DNA of 37,131 nt from a virus. Within the stretch, counting starts at the first letter, position 1; every line of letters begins with the position of its first letter. The notes beneath the pieces are model-generated. The model did no database searches. It was given only the letters and a program-made list of their open reading frames with translations, and had not been told where the DNA came from. Position numbers and translations under genes: made by a program. Positions 5,603 to 12,167 of the stretch are shown piece by piece. The stretch is taken from the IMG/VR virus record IMGVR_UViG_3300046794_000284, positions 1 to 37,131 of that record. One strand, written 5' to 3'.

Positions 5603-5762
5603 CACCCTCGTAAGGGGTGACCACACAGAGGCATCATCGGACATGGGTCTTGCGGCGTAGGGACCGTGCCACGGCGGCATGCAGCAGTCGCGAAAAACTC
5701 GAGTAAGTAGCGGTGCGTAAGTCTTGGGGTTCGACTCCCCGCCGATGGTGCCTCTGTGTGGT
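5603..5762 (+). ncRNA. tRNA-like structured RNA candidate closed by a 21-bp helix
   Basis: Bases 5620-5640 pair with 5742-5762 along 21 consecutive positions with a single G-U. The inner seven pairs (5634-5640 with 5742-5748) act as an acceptor stem. A textbook T-arm precedes the 3' strand: stem 5725-5729/5737-5741 and loop TTCGACT (5730-5736) with the invariant TTC-purine-A. Downstream of the 5' strand, GGTC/GACC (5646-5649 with 5662-5665) resembles a D-arm and TGCC/GGCA (5667-5670 with 5676-5679) a middle hairpin, but its loop has five bases and no U33. The tRNA-like body is 116 nt, too long for a canonical tRNA and too short for tmRNA. A further hairpin, CACCC-N7-GGGTG (5603-5619), abuts the 5' end. 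No coding frame explains the segment. Confidence 0.5.
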
Positions 5763-5798
5763 GTCGCATGACCGTAACCGCATGGCTAGTACCCATGC

Positions 5799-5834
5799 CC
5801 CGATATGCCCGGCACGAGTGTGCCAAGGATCGGG
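5799..5834 (+). other. Stable hairpin in the leader of the gene at 5902
   Basis: CCCGAT (5799-5804) pairs with ATCGGG (5829-5834). Inside it, GGCAC-GAGT-GTGCC (5811-5824) forms a perfect five-pair stem with a four-base loop. It lies between the tRNA-like segment and the ribosome binding site of the next gene; with no T-run it is not a terminator. It may be part of the same RNA or a leader element. Confidence 0.45.
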
Positions 5835-5901
5835 AGCCGCGAAAGTCGCCCGCACCACGCCTGGACAACAACCGCCGGCCGCCGGCCAGATAGGAGCAGG
5901 A

Positions 5902-6165
5902 ATGGTCATCAAGTACAAAACGCGTTGGGACGAGATCACTCCAGTCGAGTGTGAGCGTGAAACGGAGAGTTGCGTCTACATCAAAGGGCGCCGCTACGCA
6001 AAAGAATCCAGCTGGGAGAATTATCACGACTCCTGGGCTGACGCGCACGCGTTCTTGGTGGATAACGCTCAAGGGAATGTGGACGGCCTACGTCTGAAGC
6101 TGGAGCAGGCCAAGGGGAAACTCGGGCAGATCAAGGGCATGAAGCCGCCAAAGGGTGCCGCATGA
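5902..6165 (+). CDS. Early protein of unknown function
   Basis: 87 residues from the ATG at 5902, chosen because AGGAG lies five bases upstream; an in-frame ATG at 5713 would translate through the tRNA-like RNA. It begins M-V-I-K-Y-K-T-R-W-D-E-I, has a strand-rich centre (C-V-Y-I-K-G-R-R-Y-A-K-E-S) and a basic helical tail (L-E-Q-A-K-G-K-L-G-Q-I-K). The stop overlaps the next ATG. No family is recognised. Confidence 0.65.
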   Translation: MVIKYKTRWDEITPVECERETESCVYIKGRRYAKESSWENYHDSWADAHAFLVDNAQGNVDGLRLKLEQAKGKLGQIKGMKPPKGAA

Positions 6166-6368
6166 GAGCCGCCCGCATCGCCCGCCGCCTGGTGCGCAAG
6201 ATCATCAAGCCCTTCGTCCTGTGGCTGGCCGAGCTGCAGATCGCCGAGGCCGAAGCGCACGCCGACCACTACATGCGGCTTCGCTCTGACCTGGTCAGCA
6301 TGGAAAAGGACATGCGCGTGCACGCCGTCGTGCTGATCGCGCGCAGGAATCAAATCCGAAATTGGTAA
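6162..6368 (+). CDS. Small basic helical protein
   Basis: 68 residues, coupled to the previous gene by ATGA. It begins with an arginine-rich amphipathic helix (R-A-A-R-I-A-R-R-L-V-R-K-I-I-K-P-F-V-L-W-L-A) and continues as a second long helix (E-A-E-A-H-A-D-H-Y-M-R-L-R-S-D-L). Membrane association through the first helix is possible. No family is recognised. Confidence 0.55.
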   Translation: MRAARIARRLVRKIIKPFVLWLAELQIAEAEAHADHYMRLRSDLVSMEKDMRVHAVVLIARRNQIRNW

Positions 6369-6387
6369 CTCAACCAAGGAGAACGCC

Positions 6388-6522
6388 ATGGTCCGCAATA
6401 CGAATACCGTCACGCGCATCACCGAGCACGAACTGTTCGCCGCCAAGGTCAAGCTTGCTGGTCTGGCGTTTCTCGCTGTGATCGACGTCGTGGTGATCAC
6501 TGTGACGAAGTTGTTTCCCTGA
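6388..6522 (+). CDS. Small single-pass membrane protein
   Basis: 44 residues behind CAAGGAG. The last 25 residues (A-K-V-K-L-A-G-L-A-F-L-A-V-I-D-V-V-V-I-T-V) form one membrane helix, with a polar 18-residue N-terminal segment that carries T-R-I-T-E-H-E-L. It lies 62 bp upstream of recT. No family is recognised; size and a good ribosome binding site support it. Confidence 0.5.
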   Translation: MVRNTNTVTRITEHELFAAKVKLAGLAFLAVIDVVVITVTKLFP

Positions 6523-6583
6523 TCGACGCTGAGCAGCACAAGCACCGGCGGAATGACGAACGCAGCACGAATTGGAGATAAAT

Positions 6584-7591
6584 ATGAGTAACGCACTTGC
6601 CATCGTTACCGGGGCGATACAGGAGGCGCGCGACGACTTCTCGCGCGTTCTGGTCGACCGTAGTATCAGCTTCGAGCGCGAGTCGGGTTTCGCGATCCAG
6701 CAGCTGCAGAAGAACGAATTCACGCTGAAGGTTGCGATGCAGAGCCGCCAGTCGGTGATCAACGCCGTGACGAACATTGCCGCGATCGGCATCAGCCTGA
6801 ACCCGGCGCGCAAGCAAGCGTACCTGATCCCGCGCAAGGTGAACGGACAGATGGAAATCTGCCTGGACCTGAGCTATATCGGCCTACTTGACCTGGCGGT
6901 CGCGTCTGGATCGATCCTGTGGGGTCAGGCCGAGATCGTTCGCGAGAACGACGGATTCACCTTGAACGGCTTCGACAAGGCCCCGACGCATGTGTTCAAC
7001 CCATTCGGCAAGGACCGCGGCGATATCGTCGGCGCGTATGTGGTCGTCAAAACGCACAGCGGCGACTACCTGACCACGGCGATGTCGATCGAAGACGTGC
7101 ACAGCATCCGTGATCGCTCGGAAGCGTGGAAAGCCTACCTCCAGAAGAAGGTCAGTACCTGCCCTTGGCTGACAGACGAAGGCGAGATGATCAAGAAGAC
7201 CGTCATCAAGCGCGCTTACAAGCTGTGGCCGAAGACCGAGCGCCTGGACGATGCAATGACCCACCTGAACCAGACGAACGAGGAAGGCTTGGCGCAGGAT
7301 CGCCCTGACGACTGGATCGACGTCGCTCCGATGATTGCCGAAGCGCTGCGCACGAAGACCGACGTTGACGCGCTGAACTACTGGAAGGCTCATAACGGCC
7401 AGCTTGCGAATCAACCGGCCGACCACAAGAAGCTCAAGGAAGCGATCGCGACGCACCGCGCAAAGCTGCGGCAGTCGGTCGAGGACGCAAACACGATCGA
7501 AGTCCAGGCTACAGAGCAGAAAGCCGGGCCCGCGCCGGCCATGAGCGCCGAAGAATCTGACTACCAACGCACCGCAGGAGCTGAAGCATGA
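6584..7591 (+). CDS. recT: RecT-family single-strand annealing protein
   Basis: 335 residues from the ATG at 6584, which has GGAG six bases upstream; a TTG at 6572 inside that site is less likely. The RecT core spans about 20-210: L-Q-K-N-E-F-T-L-K-V-A near 45, the N-I-A-A-I-G-I-S-L-N-P motif near 70, A-Y-L-I-P-R, and L-S-Y-I-G-L-L-D-L-A near 100. RecT anneals complementary single strands during recombination or replication of phage DNA. The C-terminal 100 residues are more divergent and helical. It is coupled by ATGA to the exonuclease gene, its usual partner, the two forming a Red/RecET-type pair. Confidence 0.92.
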   Translation: MSNALAIVTGAIQEARDDFSRVLVDRSISFERESGFAIQQLQKNEFTLKVAMQSRQSVINAVTNIAAIGISLNPARKQAYLIPRKVNGQMEICLDLSYIGLLDLAVASGSILWGQAEIVRENDGFTLNGFDKAPTHVFNPFGKDRGDIVGAYVVVKTHSGDYLTTAMSIEDVHSIRDRSEAWKAYLQKKVSTCPWLTDEGEMIKKTVIKRAYKLWPKTERLDDAMTHLNQTNEEGLAQDRPDDWIDVAPMIAEALRTKTDVDALNYWKAHNGQLANQPADHKKLKEAIATHRAKLRQSVEDANTIEVQATEQKAGPAPAMSAEESDYQRTAGAEA

Positions 7592-8265
7592 AATTCATCG
7601 AATGCCCACAAGGGACGCCGGAATGGCTCGCCGCGCGCAGCGGGAAAGTCACCGCCTCGTGTTTCGCAGACGCCATCAGCCGCTGCCAGAAGAAGTCTGG
7701 CGCTCGTAATGTTGGCGACCCGACGGCGGTAGCGGAGCGCTACGCCGCCGACCTCGCGATTGAGCGTATCAGCGGACAGCCTCACGGCGAACCGCCGAAA
7801 GCCTGGATTCTCGAGCGCGGTCACGAAATGGAAGCCGCGGCGCGCATGTACTACGAGGCCCGCACTGGCTCTTTCGTCACGGAAGCCGGTATCTGCCTGA
7901 CCGACGACGAGGTGTTCGGCTACAGCACGGACGGCCTCGTCGATGACGATGGCCTCATTGAGATCAAATCGCCGATCGACAGCAGCAAGATTCTGGCCAT
8001 GTGGCAGACCGGCGACACGTCGGAATACGACCATCAGATGCAGGGAGGGCTTTGGATCAGCGGCCGTAAATGGTGCGACTTCATCATGTACGTGCCTGAC
8101 CTTGCCGTCGTCGGAAAAGACCTGTTCATCAAGCGTATCTACCGCGACGAAGCATTTATCGATGCGATGGTCGAGAAGCTGGCCGCGTTCGACAAACTGG
8201 TCGGGCAGTACGAAGCCGTGCTGCGCAGCGCCGTAGGCCGCGAGCCGATGAGGGAGGCAGCATGA
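7588..8265 (+). CDS. YqaJ/lambda-exonuclease family 5'-3' dsDNA exonuclease
   Basis: 225 residues. The start (Q-G-T-P-E-W-L-A-A-R-S-G-K-V-T-A-S) is the family's conserved N-terminal block, and R-G-H-E-M-E-A-A-A-R follows near 78. The nuclease site is S-T-D115-G then L-I-E125-I-K127-S-P, matching Asp119/Glu129/Lys131 of lambda exonuclease. H-Q-M-Q-G-G-L-W near 149 is the downstream family motif. It makes 3' single-stranded tails for the RecT protein encoded just upstream. Genes overlap by ATGA on both sides, so recT, exonuclease and ninB are made as one translationally coupled set. Confidence 0.92.
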   Translation: MKFIECPQGTPEWLAARSGKVTASCFADAISRCQKKSGARNVGDPTAVAERYAADLAIERISGQPHGEPPKAWILERGHEMEAAARMYYEARTGSFVTEAGICLTDDEVFGYSTDGLVDDDGLIEIKSPIDSSKILAMWQTGDTSEYDHQMQGGLWISGRKWCDFIMYVPDLAVVGKDLFIKRIYRDEAFIDAMVEKLAAFDKLVGQYEAVLRSAVGREPMREAA

Positions 8266-8654
8266 CGAAACGCACCTTCATCCTGGCCCACGACCAGGCC
8301 CGACGTAACGCTGTCCGATTCGTCGCCGAGGCGCCAGTTGGCTACTGCGTCACAGTCTCGGAGCCAACCCGCAACTTGGAGCAGAACGCAGCCATGTGGG
8401 CAATGCTGACCGACGTAAGCGAACAGGTCGTGTGGCACGGCCGACGCCTCGGCCCGGAATCGTGGAAACACATCTTCACCTCGTCGCTCAAGAAGCAAGA
8501 CGTGGTTCCGGGCCTCGATGGCGGCTTCGTGGTCCTCGGCCAGTCGACCAGCACTATGACCAAGCGCGAGATGTCGGATTTGCTGGAACTGATCCAGGCA
8601 TTCGGCGCGCAGCACGACGTGCGGTTCAACCAAAACGAGAGAGAAACAGCATGA
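8262..8654 (+). CDS. ninB: NinB/Orf-like recombination mediator
   Basis: 130 residues. It carries the NinB pattern: R-R-N-A-V-R-F-V near 15, the R-N-L-E-Q-N-A-A-M-W-A-M-L block near 43, G-P-E-S-W-K-H-I-F near 65, G-F-V-V-L-G-Q-S-T-S near 87 and a C-terminal Q-A-F-G-A-Q-H-D-V segment. Lambda NinB (Orf) binds single-stranded DNA and substitutes for RecFOR functions, which fits its place right after RecT and the exonuclease. It overlaps both neighbours by ATGA. Confidence 0.9.
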   Translation: MTKRTFILAHDQARRNAVRFVAEAPVGYCVTVSEPTRNLEQNAAMWAMLTDVSEQVVWHGRRLGPESWKHIFTSSLKKQDVVPGLDGGFVVLGQSTSTMTKREMSDLLELIQAFGAQHDVRFNQNERETA

Positions 8655-9676
8655 CCAACCGAGAATCCGCAGAACACACCGTGAAGACTCTTGCCATCGA
8701 ATCGTGCGAGCAATGGTTGAACTTCAAAATGTCCGAAGGCGTCCGCGCTGCCATTCCTGGCACCAATAAGCTGATCATGGTCGGTCGTGCCGACTGGATC
8801 GCCAAGAACGTGCCGGACGTGGAGGTGCTGATTGCCGCAGCAGAGCAGCCGACCGGCGATCTGACGGAGAAGGTCCGCGCCGCAATGATTCGCGCCTACG
8901 ACCTCGGCCAGAAGTATTGGAAGCAAGCGGATAGTGAATACGAGAGCGAGCACAAGAAGGCCGATGTAACCGCTGGCCGCTTCATCGAAGTGAATGACGA
9001 ACTGTGCGCTGCGATTGCCGCTCACCTTGGAAACCAGTCACAGGCAGCACAGCCGAGCGAATTAGCCACGCAATTGCGCGACCGCCACGCCCGCGAAATA
9101 TGGGACTGGGACATCTTGCTTGATGCCGCCAAAATGATTGAGCACCTCGCGGGCCAGTCACAGGCAACCAAGGCGCAAGCAGTGCCGAAAGGCTTCGCGC
9201 TGGTGCCAATTGAGCCGACGCAAGAAATGTTCACTGCCGCGCGCACATCGACATCTGGAAGCAATACGGAAAAGCTGCTGATGGCAAGCTACTGGCGGAA
9301 CATGCTTGCCGCCGCTCCTACCGCACAGGAAGGTGTCGTGACTTCTTGCGAAGGCACTCCCCAACAGGCAGCGAAGGCCGAAAACTTCGCCGACTGGCTC
9401 AAGCGTGAAATGCCGCCCGGCACCGTCATCAGTGACCCGGCATGGTGGGCACCTCGTATTCATCGCGCTGTCAGCTTGGACCTCGCCCCTACTACCAGCA
9501 CCGTGAGCGCGCCGGATGAGATTCGCAATGCTGCGCTGGAAGAAGCGGCAGTTGCGTGCTTTTGCGCCGTCGCCAACCGCCGCCCGGTCTACGCAAAAGA
9601 CTGTGTTGAACTGATCCGCGCCCTCAAGCGCACCGTGAGCGCGCCGGATGGCGCAAATGGGAGCGCGAGTGAATGA
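8651..9676 (+). CDS. Mosaic phage protein of unknown function
   Basis: 341 residues from the ATG at 8651, which overlaps the ninB stop (ATGA). The longer frame from 8396 lies inside ninB and is rejected. It looks assembled from small modules common in phage accessory proteins: an N-terminal domain to about 110, a segment with R-E-I-W-D-W-D-I-L-L-D-A-A near 155, a P-I-E-P-T-Q-E-M-F module followed by Y-W-R-N-M-L-A-A-A-P (about 195-235), and a W-A-P-R-I-H-R-A block near 275. Two copies of T-V-S-A-P-D, encoded by an exact 21-bp repeat, frame the last 44-codon unit. Its end overlaps the methyltransferase start. Confidence 0.6.
   Translation: MTNRESAEHTVKTLAIESCEQWLNFKMSEGVRAAIPGTNKLIMVGRADWIAKNVPDVEVLIAAAEQPTGDLTEKVRAAMIRAYDLGQKYWKQADSEYESEHKKADVTAGRFIEVNDELCAAIAAHLGNQSQAAQPSELATQLRDRHAREIWDWDILLDAAKMIEHLAGQSQATKAQAVPKGFALVPIEPTQEMFTAARTSTSGSNTEKLLMASYWRNMLAAAPTAQEGVVTSCEGTPQQAAKAENFADWLKREMPPGTVISDPAWWAPRIHRAVSLDLAPTTSTVSAPDEIRNAALEEAAVACFCAVANRRPVYAKDCVELIRALKRTVSAPDGANGSASE
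9498..9650 (+). repeat. Exact 21-bp direct repeat, 132 bp apart
   Basis: The same 21 bases begin at 9498 and 9630 (core GTGAGCGCGCCGGATG). The offset is 44 codons, so both encode T-V-S-A-P-D in one frame of the mosaic protein. The second copy runs into the methyltransferase start region. Confidence 0.85.
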
Positions 9677-10382
9677 GCTGGCACTTTTCGCAGGCGCTGG
9701 AGGCGGAATTCTTGCGGGCAAACTGCTTGGGCGCCGAATCATCGGAGCCGTGGAAATCAATGCCTACTGCGCCAGACGACTCATGCAGCGACAAAATGAA
9801 GGACACCTGCCACCGTTCGCCATTTGGGACGATGTTCGTACCTTCGACGGACGCCCATGGAGAGGCCGTGCTCACCTGGTTTCTGGCGGCTTTCCCTGCA
9901 CCGACATCAGTCCCGCTGGAAAGAAGGTCGGGATCGAAGGTGAGTTCAGCGGACTGTGGGTGGAAATGGCCCGCATCGTTCGCGAGGTGGAGCCCTGTTT
10001 CGTCGAAGTGGAAAACTCGTCAGCACTGCTTCATCGAGGGCTCGGCCGAGTTCTCGGAGACCTGGCCGAGATGGGGTTCGATGCACGATGGGGAGTGCTC
10101 GGATCTCACCACATTGGCGCCGAGCACGAACGCGAGCGGACGTGGATCGTGGCCCACTCCGTGTCACGGCTCAAGTCACTGGGGTGGGACATTCCAGGAG
10201 GTCGGCGGCAGCAAAAACAAGTTGCGTGGAACGCCCATCGGCAAGCTGTATGTGAACCCGGATTTCTGGGAAAGCCTGATGGGATGGCCGATCGGATGGA
10301 CCGGAATCGCGCCATTGGAAACGGACAAGACCCGCGCGTGGCAGCAGCAGCATGGAAAATTTTAACTGGAGAGGAAGCATGA
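9669..10382 (+). CDS. DNA (cytosine-5) methyltransferase
   Basis: 237 residues from GTG at 9669, chosen because GGGAG lies five bases upstream and it overlaps the previous stop; ATGs at 9648 and 9657 are alternatives. It transfers methyl from S-adenosylmethionine to cytosine C5. Motif I is L-F-A-G-A-G-G-G (6-13), the catalytic loop G-G-F-P-C77-T, motif VI V-E-N-S (114-117), motif VIII E-H-E-R-E-R (152-157) and motif X A-I-G-N-G-Q (215-220). The target-recognition part between VIII and X is only about 55 residues, and the whole enzyme is shorter than the usual 300-400. The stop overlaps the next start (ATGA). Protection against host restriction is the usual role. A second long frame covers almost the whole gene. 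Confidence 0.88.
   Translation: MNELALFAGAGGGILAGKLLGRRIIGAVEINAYCARRLMQRQNEGHLPPFAIWDDVRTFDGRPWRGRAHLVSGGFPCTDISPAGKKVGIEGEFSGLWVEMARIVREVEPCFVEVENSSALLHRGLGRVLGDLAEMGFDARWGVLGSHHIGAEHERERTWIVAHSVSRLKSLGWDIPGGRRQQKQVAWNAHRQAVCEPGFLGKPDGMADRMDRNRAIGNGQDPRVAAAAWKILTGEEA
9673..10365 (+). CDS. Overprinted open frame inside the methyltransferase gene
   Basis: 230 codons in the +1 frame, starting M-S-W-H-F-S-Q-A-L-E-A-E-F four bases after the methyltransferase start and stopping 17 bases before its end. It contains segments I recognise from stand-alone phage proteins: K-D-T-C-H-R-S-P-F-G-T-M-F-V-P-S-T, then F-S-E-T-W-P-R-W-G-S-M, then L-A-P-S-T plus S-W-P-T-P, and a final L-M-G-W-P-I-G-W-T. Those patterns also occur at the C-terminus of some long phage methylases. 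Either this frame is translated, or it only looks conserved because the overlapping enzyme is. The composition (rich in W, S, P) suits a shadow as well as a real protein. Confidence 0.4.
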   Translation: MSWHFSQALEAEFLRANCLGAESSEPWKSMPTAPDDSCSDKMKDTCHRSPFGTMFVPSTDAHGEAVLTWFLAAFPAPTSVPLERRSGSKVSSADCGWKWPASFARWSPVSSKWKTRQHCFIEGSAEFSETWPRWGSMHDGECSDLTTLAPSTNASGRGSWPTPCHGSSHWGGTFQEVGGSKNKLRGTPIGKLYVNPDFWESLMGWPIGWTGIAPLETDKTRAWQQQHGKF

Positions 10383-11071
10383 CAACCCCTACCACACAGC
10401 GCGAGGCGGACGAGCGCGCACTATTTGAAGCATGGTTTGAAGTAGAACACCCGCTGACGCTGCAAGACGATGCTGACATGCGCTTTGAGCGTGCAGGCGA
10501 TGAATACTTCAGTTGCACAGTACAGAACCTATGGGAAGTCTGGCAGGCCCGCGCTGCCCTTGCACAGAGCGAAGCCCCCGCGCTGCCACGCGCAAACGGC
10601 GTTTCGCGCGATGCCGAATGGCCAAAGGCGATGCTCGTATTTTTCGAGCGGGAACTGACCGACGACGAAATGCGCGCCTTGCACGACAAACTCGCCCAGC
10701 GAGCCGCGCCCGAAGCACCTACCATCGTTTTGCACGATAGTGCGTCCTCGCTCATCAAAGCACGGATTGCGGCCACCACGGCAAGCGCGAGCTTGGATGA
10801 CGTGCTCGGCCCGCAACGCTGGTCGAAAGAAGCCGAGATGACGGAATCGTGGCTCGCCCAGCAGGGCGCATCCCATGCAGCGAATGCTGGCGAGGATACC
10901 GAGCGGGACGCAATCGATGCGGCGCGCTATCGCTTTCTTCGAGAAGCTGATCTTGACGCCATTGCTGCCGGCCATTGGCAAACCGGACGAGTTGTTGACG
11001 GCGTGAAGTTTGACGACGCCATCGACGCCGCAATCGCCGCCAGCGCGGCAGAACAGAAAGGACCGCAATGA
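10379..11071 (+). CDS. Mosaic phage protein of unknown function
   Basis: 230 residues from the ATG at 10379, preceded by GGAGAGG and overlapping the methyltransferase stop. Two modules often seen in phage accessory proteins are visible. One is an N-terminal E-R-A-L-F-E-A-W-F ... L-W-E-V-W-Q-A-R-A-A-L domain (about 12-65). The other is a C-terminal D-A-A-R-Y-R-F-L-R-E ... F-D-D-A-I-D-A-A-I domain (about 180-220), related to the Y-R-C-L-R-D module of the gene at 12164. Between them are helical segments with no assignment. It is coupled to the next gene by ATGA. Confidence 0.6.
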   Translation: MTTPTTQREADERALFEAWFEVEHPLTLQDDADMRFERAGDEYFSCTVQNLWEVWQARAALAQSEAPALPRANGVSRDAEWPKAMLVFFERELTDDEMRALHDKLAQRAAPEAPTIVLHDSASSLIKARIAATTASASLDDVLGPQRWSKEAEMTESWLAQQGASHAANAGEDTERDAIDAARYRFLREADLDAIAAGHWQTGRVVDGVKFDDAIDAAIAASAAEQKGPQ

Positions 11072-11259
11072 GCACGCGCGAAATCCACCCAATCGACATG
11101 CAGATGGTCGTCGAGTTCCTGCGCGAGAAGCTGCGCATCGAGGTCGAAACCGAGAGCAACTACACCGGCGACATGGACGGCGGCGGTAGCCTGTACCGTG
11201 ACAGCCATACGATAAAACTAACTTTAGACGGCGAGGTAATCAGTGAAACCAGTATCTGA
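11068..11259 (+). CDS. Small phage protein of unknown function
   Basis: 63 residues, coupled by ATGA to the gene before. It has a helix (H-P-I-D-M-Q-M-V-V-E-F-L-R-E-K-L) and a beta-hairpin-like second half (G-S-L-Y-R-D-S-H-T-I-K-L-T-L-D-G-E-V-I). It resembles many small acidic phage proteins but no family is named with confidence. Its last 17 bases overlap the next gene. Confidence 0.55.
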   Translation: MSTREIHPIDMQMVVEFLREKLRIEVETESNYTGDMDGGGSLYRDSHTIKLTLDGEVISETSI

Positions 11260-11809
11260 CCAAGAGCGCACCGCTCCTGTCTCTGCCCCTATTGGGGAAG
11301 AACTGCCGCCGCTACCTGATCATCCTGAGGCCCAAGTGATGCGTTGGTCCGAACTGGAGAAGCGCAGCCTACGCCAGTATGCCCGTGATGCCATCGCCGC
11401 CGATCACGCGCGCATTGCCAGCATCACGCCTCCTACGCGGCAGGAACTGCACGACATCATCGAACCGTATGCTCACAGCATCATCAAGCGCGGATTCAGC
11501 ACTGAAGAGCAAGACGAGCGGCTTGAGGCAATCGTGCGATGGATGGAGGACAGGTGCCGCGCCTACATCGACGGTCGCACTGCTGGAACAGCGCCCGTAG
11601 TGCCAGAAGTTGTGCAGCAGGCGCTCGACATCGCGCTTGATTTGGCGATGGCAGAAGCGGACAGCGTGCACAAGATCTATGCCGGCTACAAGCAGCACAG
11701 GCACGAGGCTGTAGACCGCGATGTGGAAACGATCAAGCGCGCAATCGACGCCGTCAATCCGGCCGCCCCTTCACCACTGAACAGTGGGAAGGAGGAAGCC
11801 CATGACTGA
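11243..11809 (+). CDS. Phage protein of unknown function, GTG start
   Basis: 188 residues from GTG at 11243, with GAGG ahead of it and a 17-bp overlap with the previous gene. The N-terminal 30 residues are proline-rich (E-E-L-P-P-L-P-D-H-P-E). The rest is helical, with R-Q-Y-A-R-D-A-I-A-A-D-H-A near 50, E-L-H-D-I-I-E-P-Y-A near 72 and I-K-R-A-I-D-A-V near 170. The helix before A-A-D-H-A is frequent in phage accessory proteins of this mosaic type. No function is known. Confidence 0.6.
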   Translation: MKPVSDQERTAPVSAPIGEELPPLPDHPEAQVMRWSELEKRSLRQYARDAIAADHARIASITPPTRQELHDIIEPYAHSIIKRGFSTEEQDERLEAIVRWMEDRCRAYIDGRTAGTAPVVPEVVQQALDIALDLAMAEADSVHKIYAGYKQHRHEAVDRDVETIKRAIDAVNPAAPSPLNSGKEEAHD

Positions 11810-12167
11810 TTTCTACATCGTCAGCGTGAAGCACACGAACCGCGAGCACAAGTACATCACGGTGTGGCGGCCGGAAGACAAGGGCTATGCGTGGCCGCTG
11901 TCATGGGCAGGTAAGTATAGCGAGGCCAAGATCCTGGCGCATCGGGACTATTACCACAGGGGCGACGATACGCTGGCGGTGCCGTGCGTCTTGCTCGACT
12001 CGCTGGCCGTTCCGCCGACCAAGGGCACCATTGACAACGACGCCGGCCCGGTCGTGCTGAACACGGCGGCGAACTGGAAGTGCATTCTGGAGTTCGCCAT
12101 GCCGGACCCGATTCACAAGCCGCAACCGCAATACAAGGGCGCTCGGCGCCAGAAGGAAGCAGTATGA
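11802..12167 (+). CDS. Conserved phage protein of unknown function
   Basis: 121 residues from the ATG at 11802, with AGGAGG upstream. It starts with a characteristic block (F-Y-I-V-S-V-K-H-T, then Y-I-T-V-W-R-P-E-D-K-G-Y-A-W-P-L-S) found in small proteins from many Proteobacteria phages. The centre has an aspartate and cysteine pair (V-P-C-V-L-L-D) and the C-terminus is basic (Y-K-G-A-R-R-Q-K). The stop overlaps the next ATG. The role is unknown. Confidence 0.65.
   Translation: MTDFYIVSVKHTNREHKYITVWRPEDKGYAWPLSWAGKYSEAKILAHRDYYHRGDDTLAVPCVLLDSLAVPPTKGTIDNDAGPVVLNTAANWKCILEFAMPDPIHKPQPQYKGARRQKEAV

Noticed and set aside
5634-5749. Canonical tRNA gene
   Set aside because: The acceptor and T-arm fit, but the body is 116 nt, the middle hairpin has a five-base loop without U33 and no readable anticodon; kept only as a tRNA-like RNA.
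5634-5749. tmRNA
   Set aside because: Too short, and no tag-like frame of the A-N-D-E type; the short frames inside do not resemble a tag.
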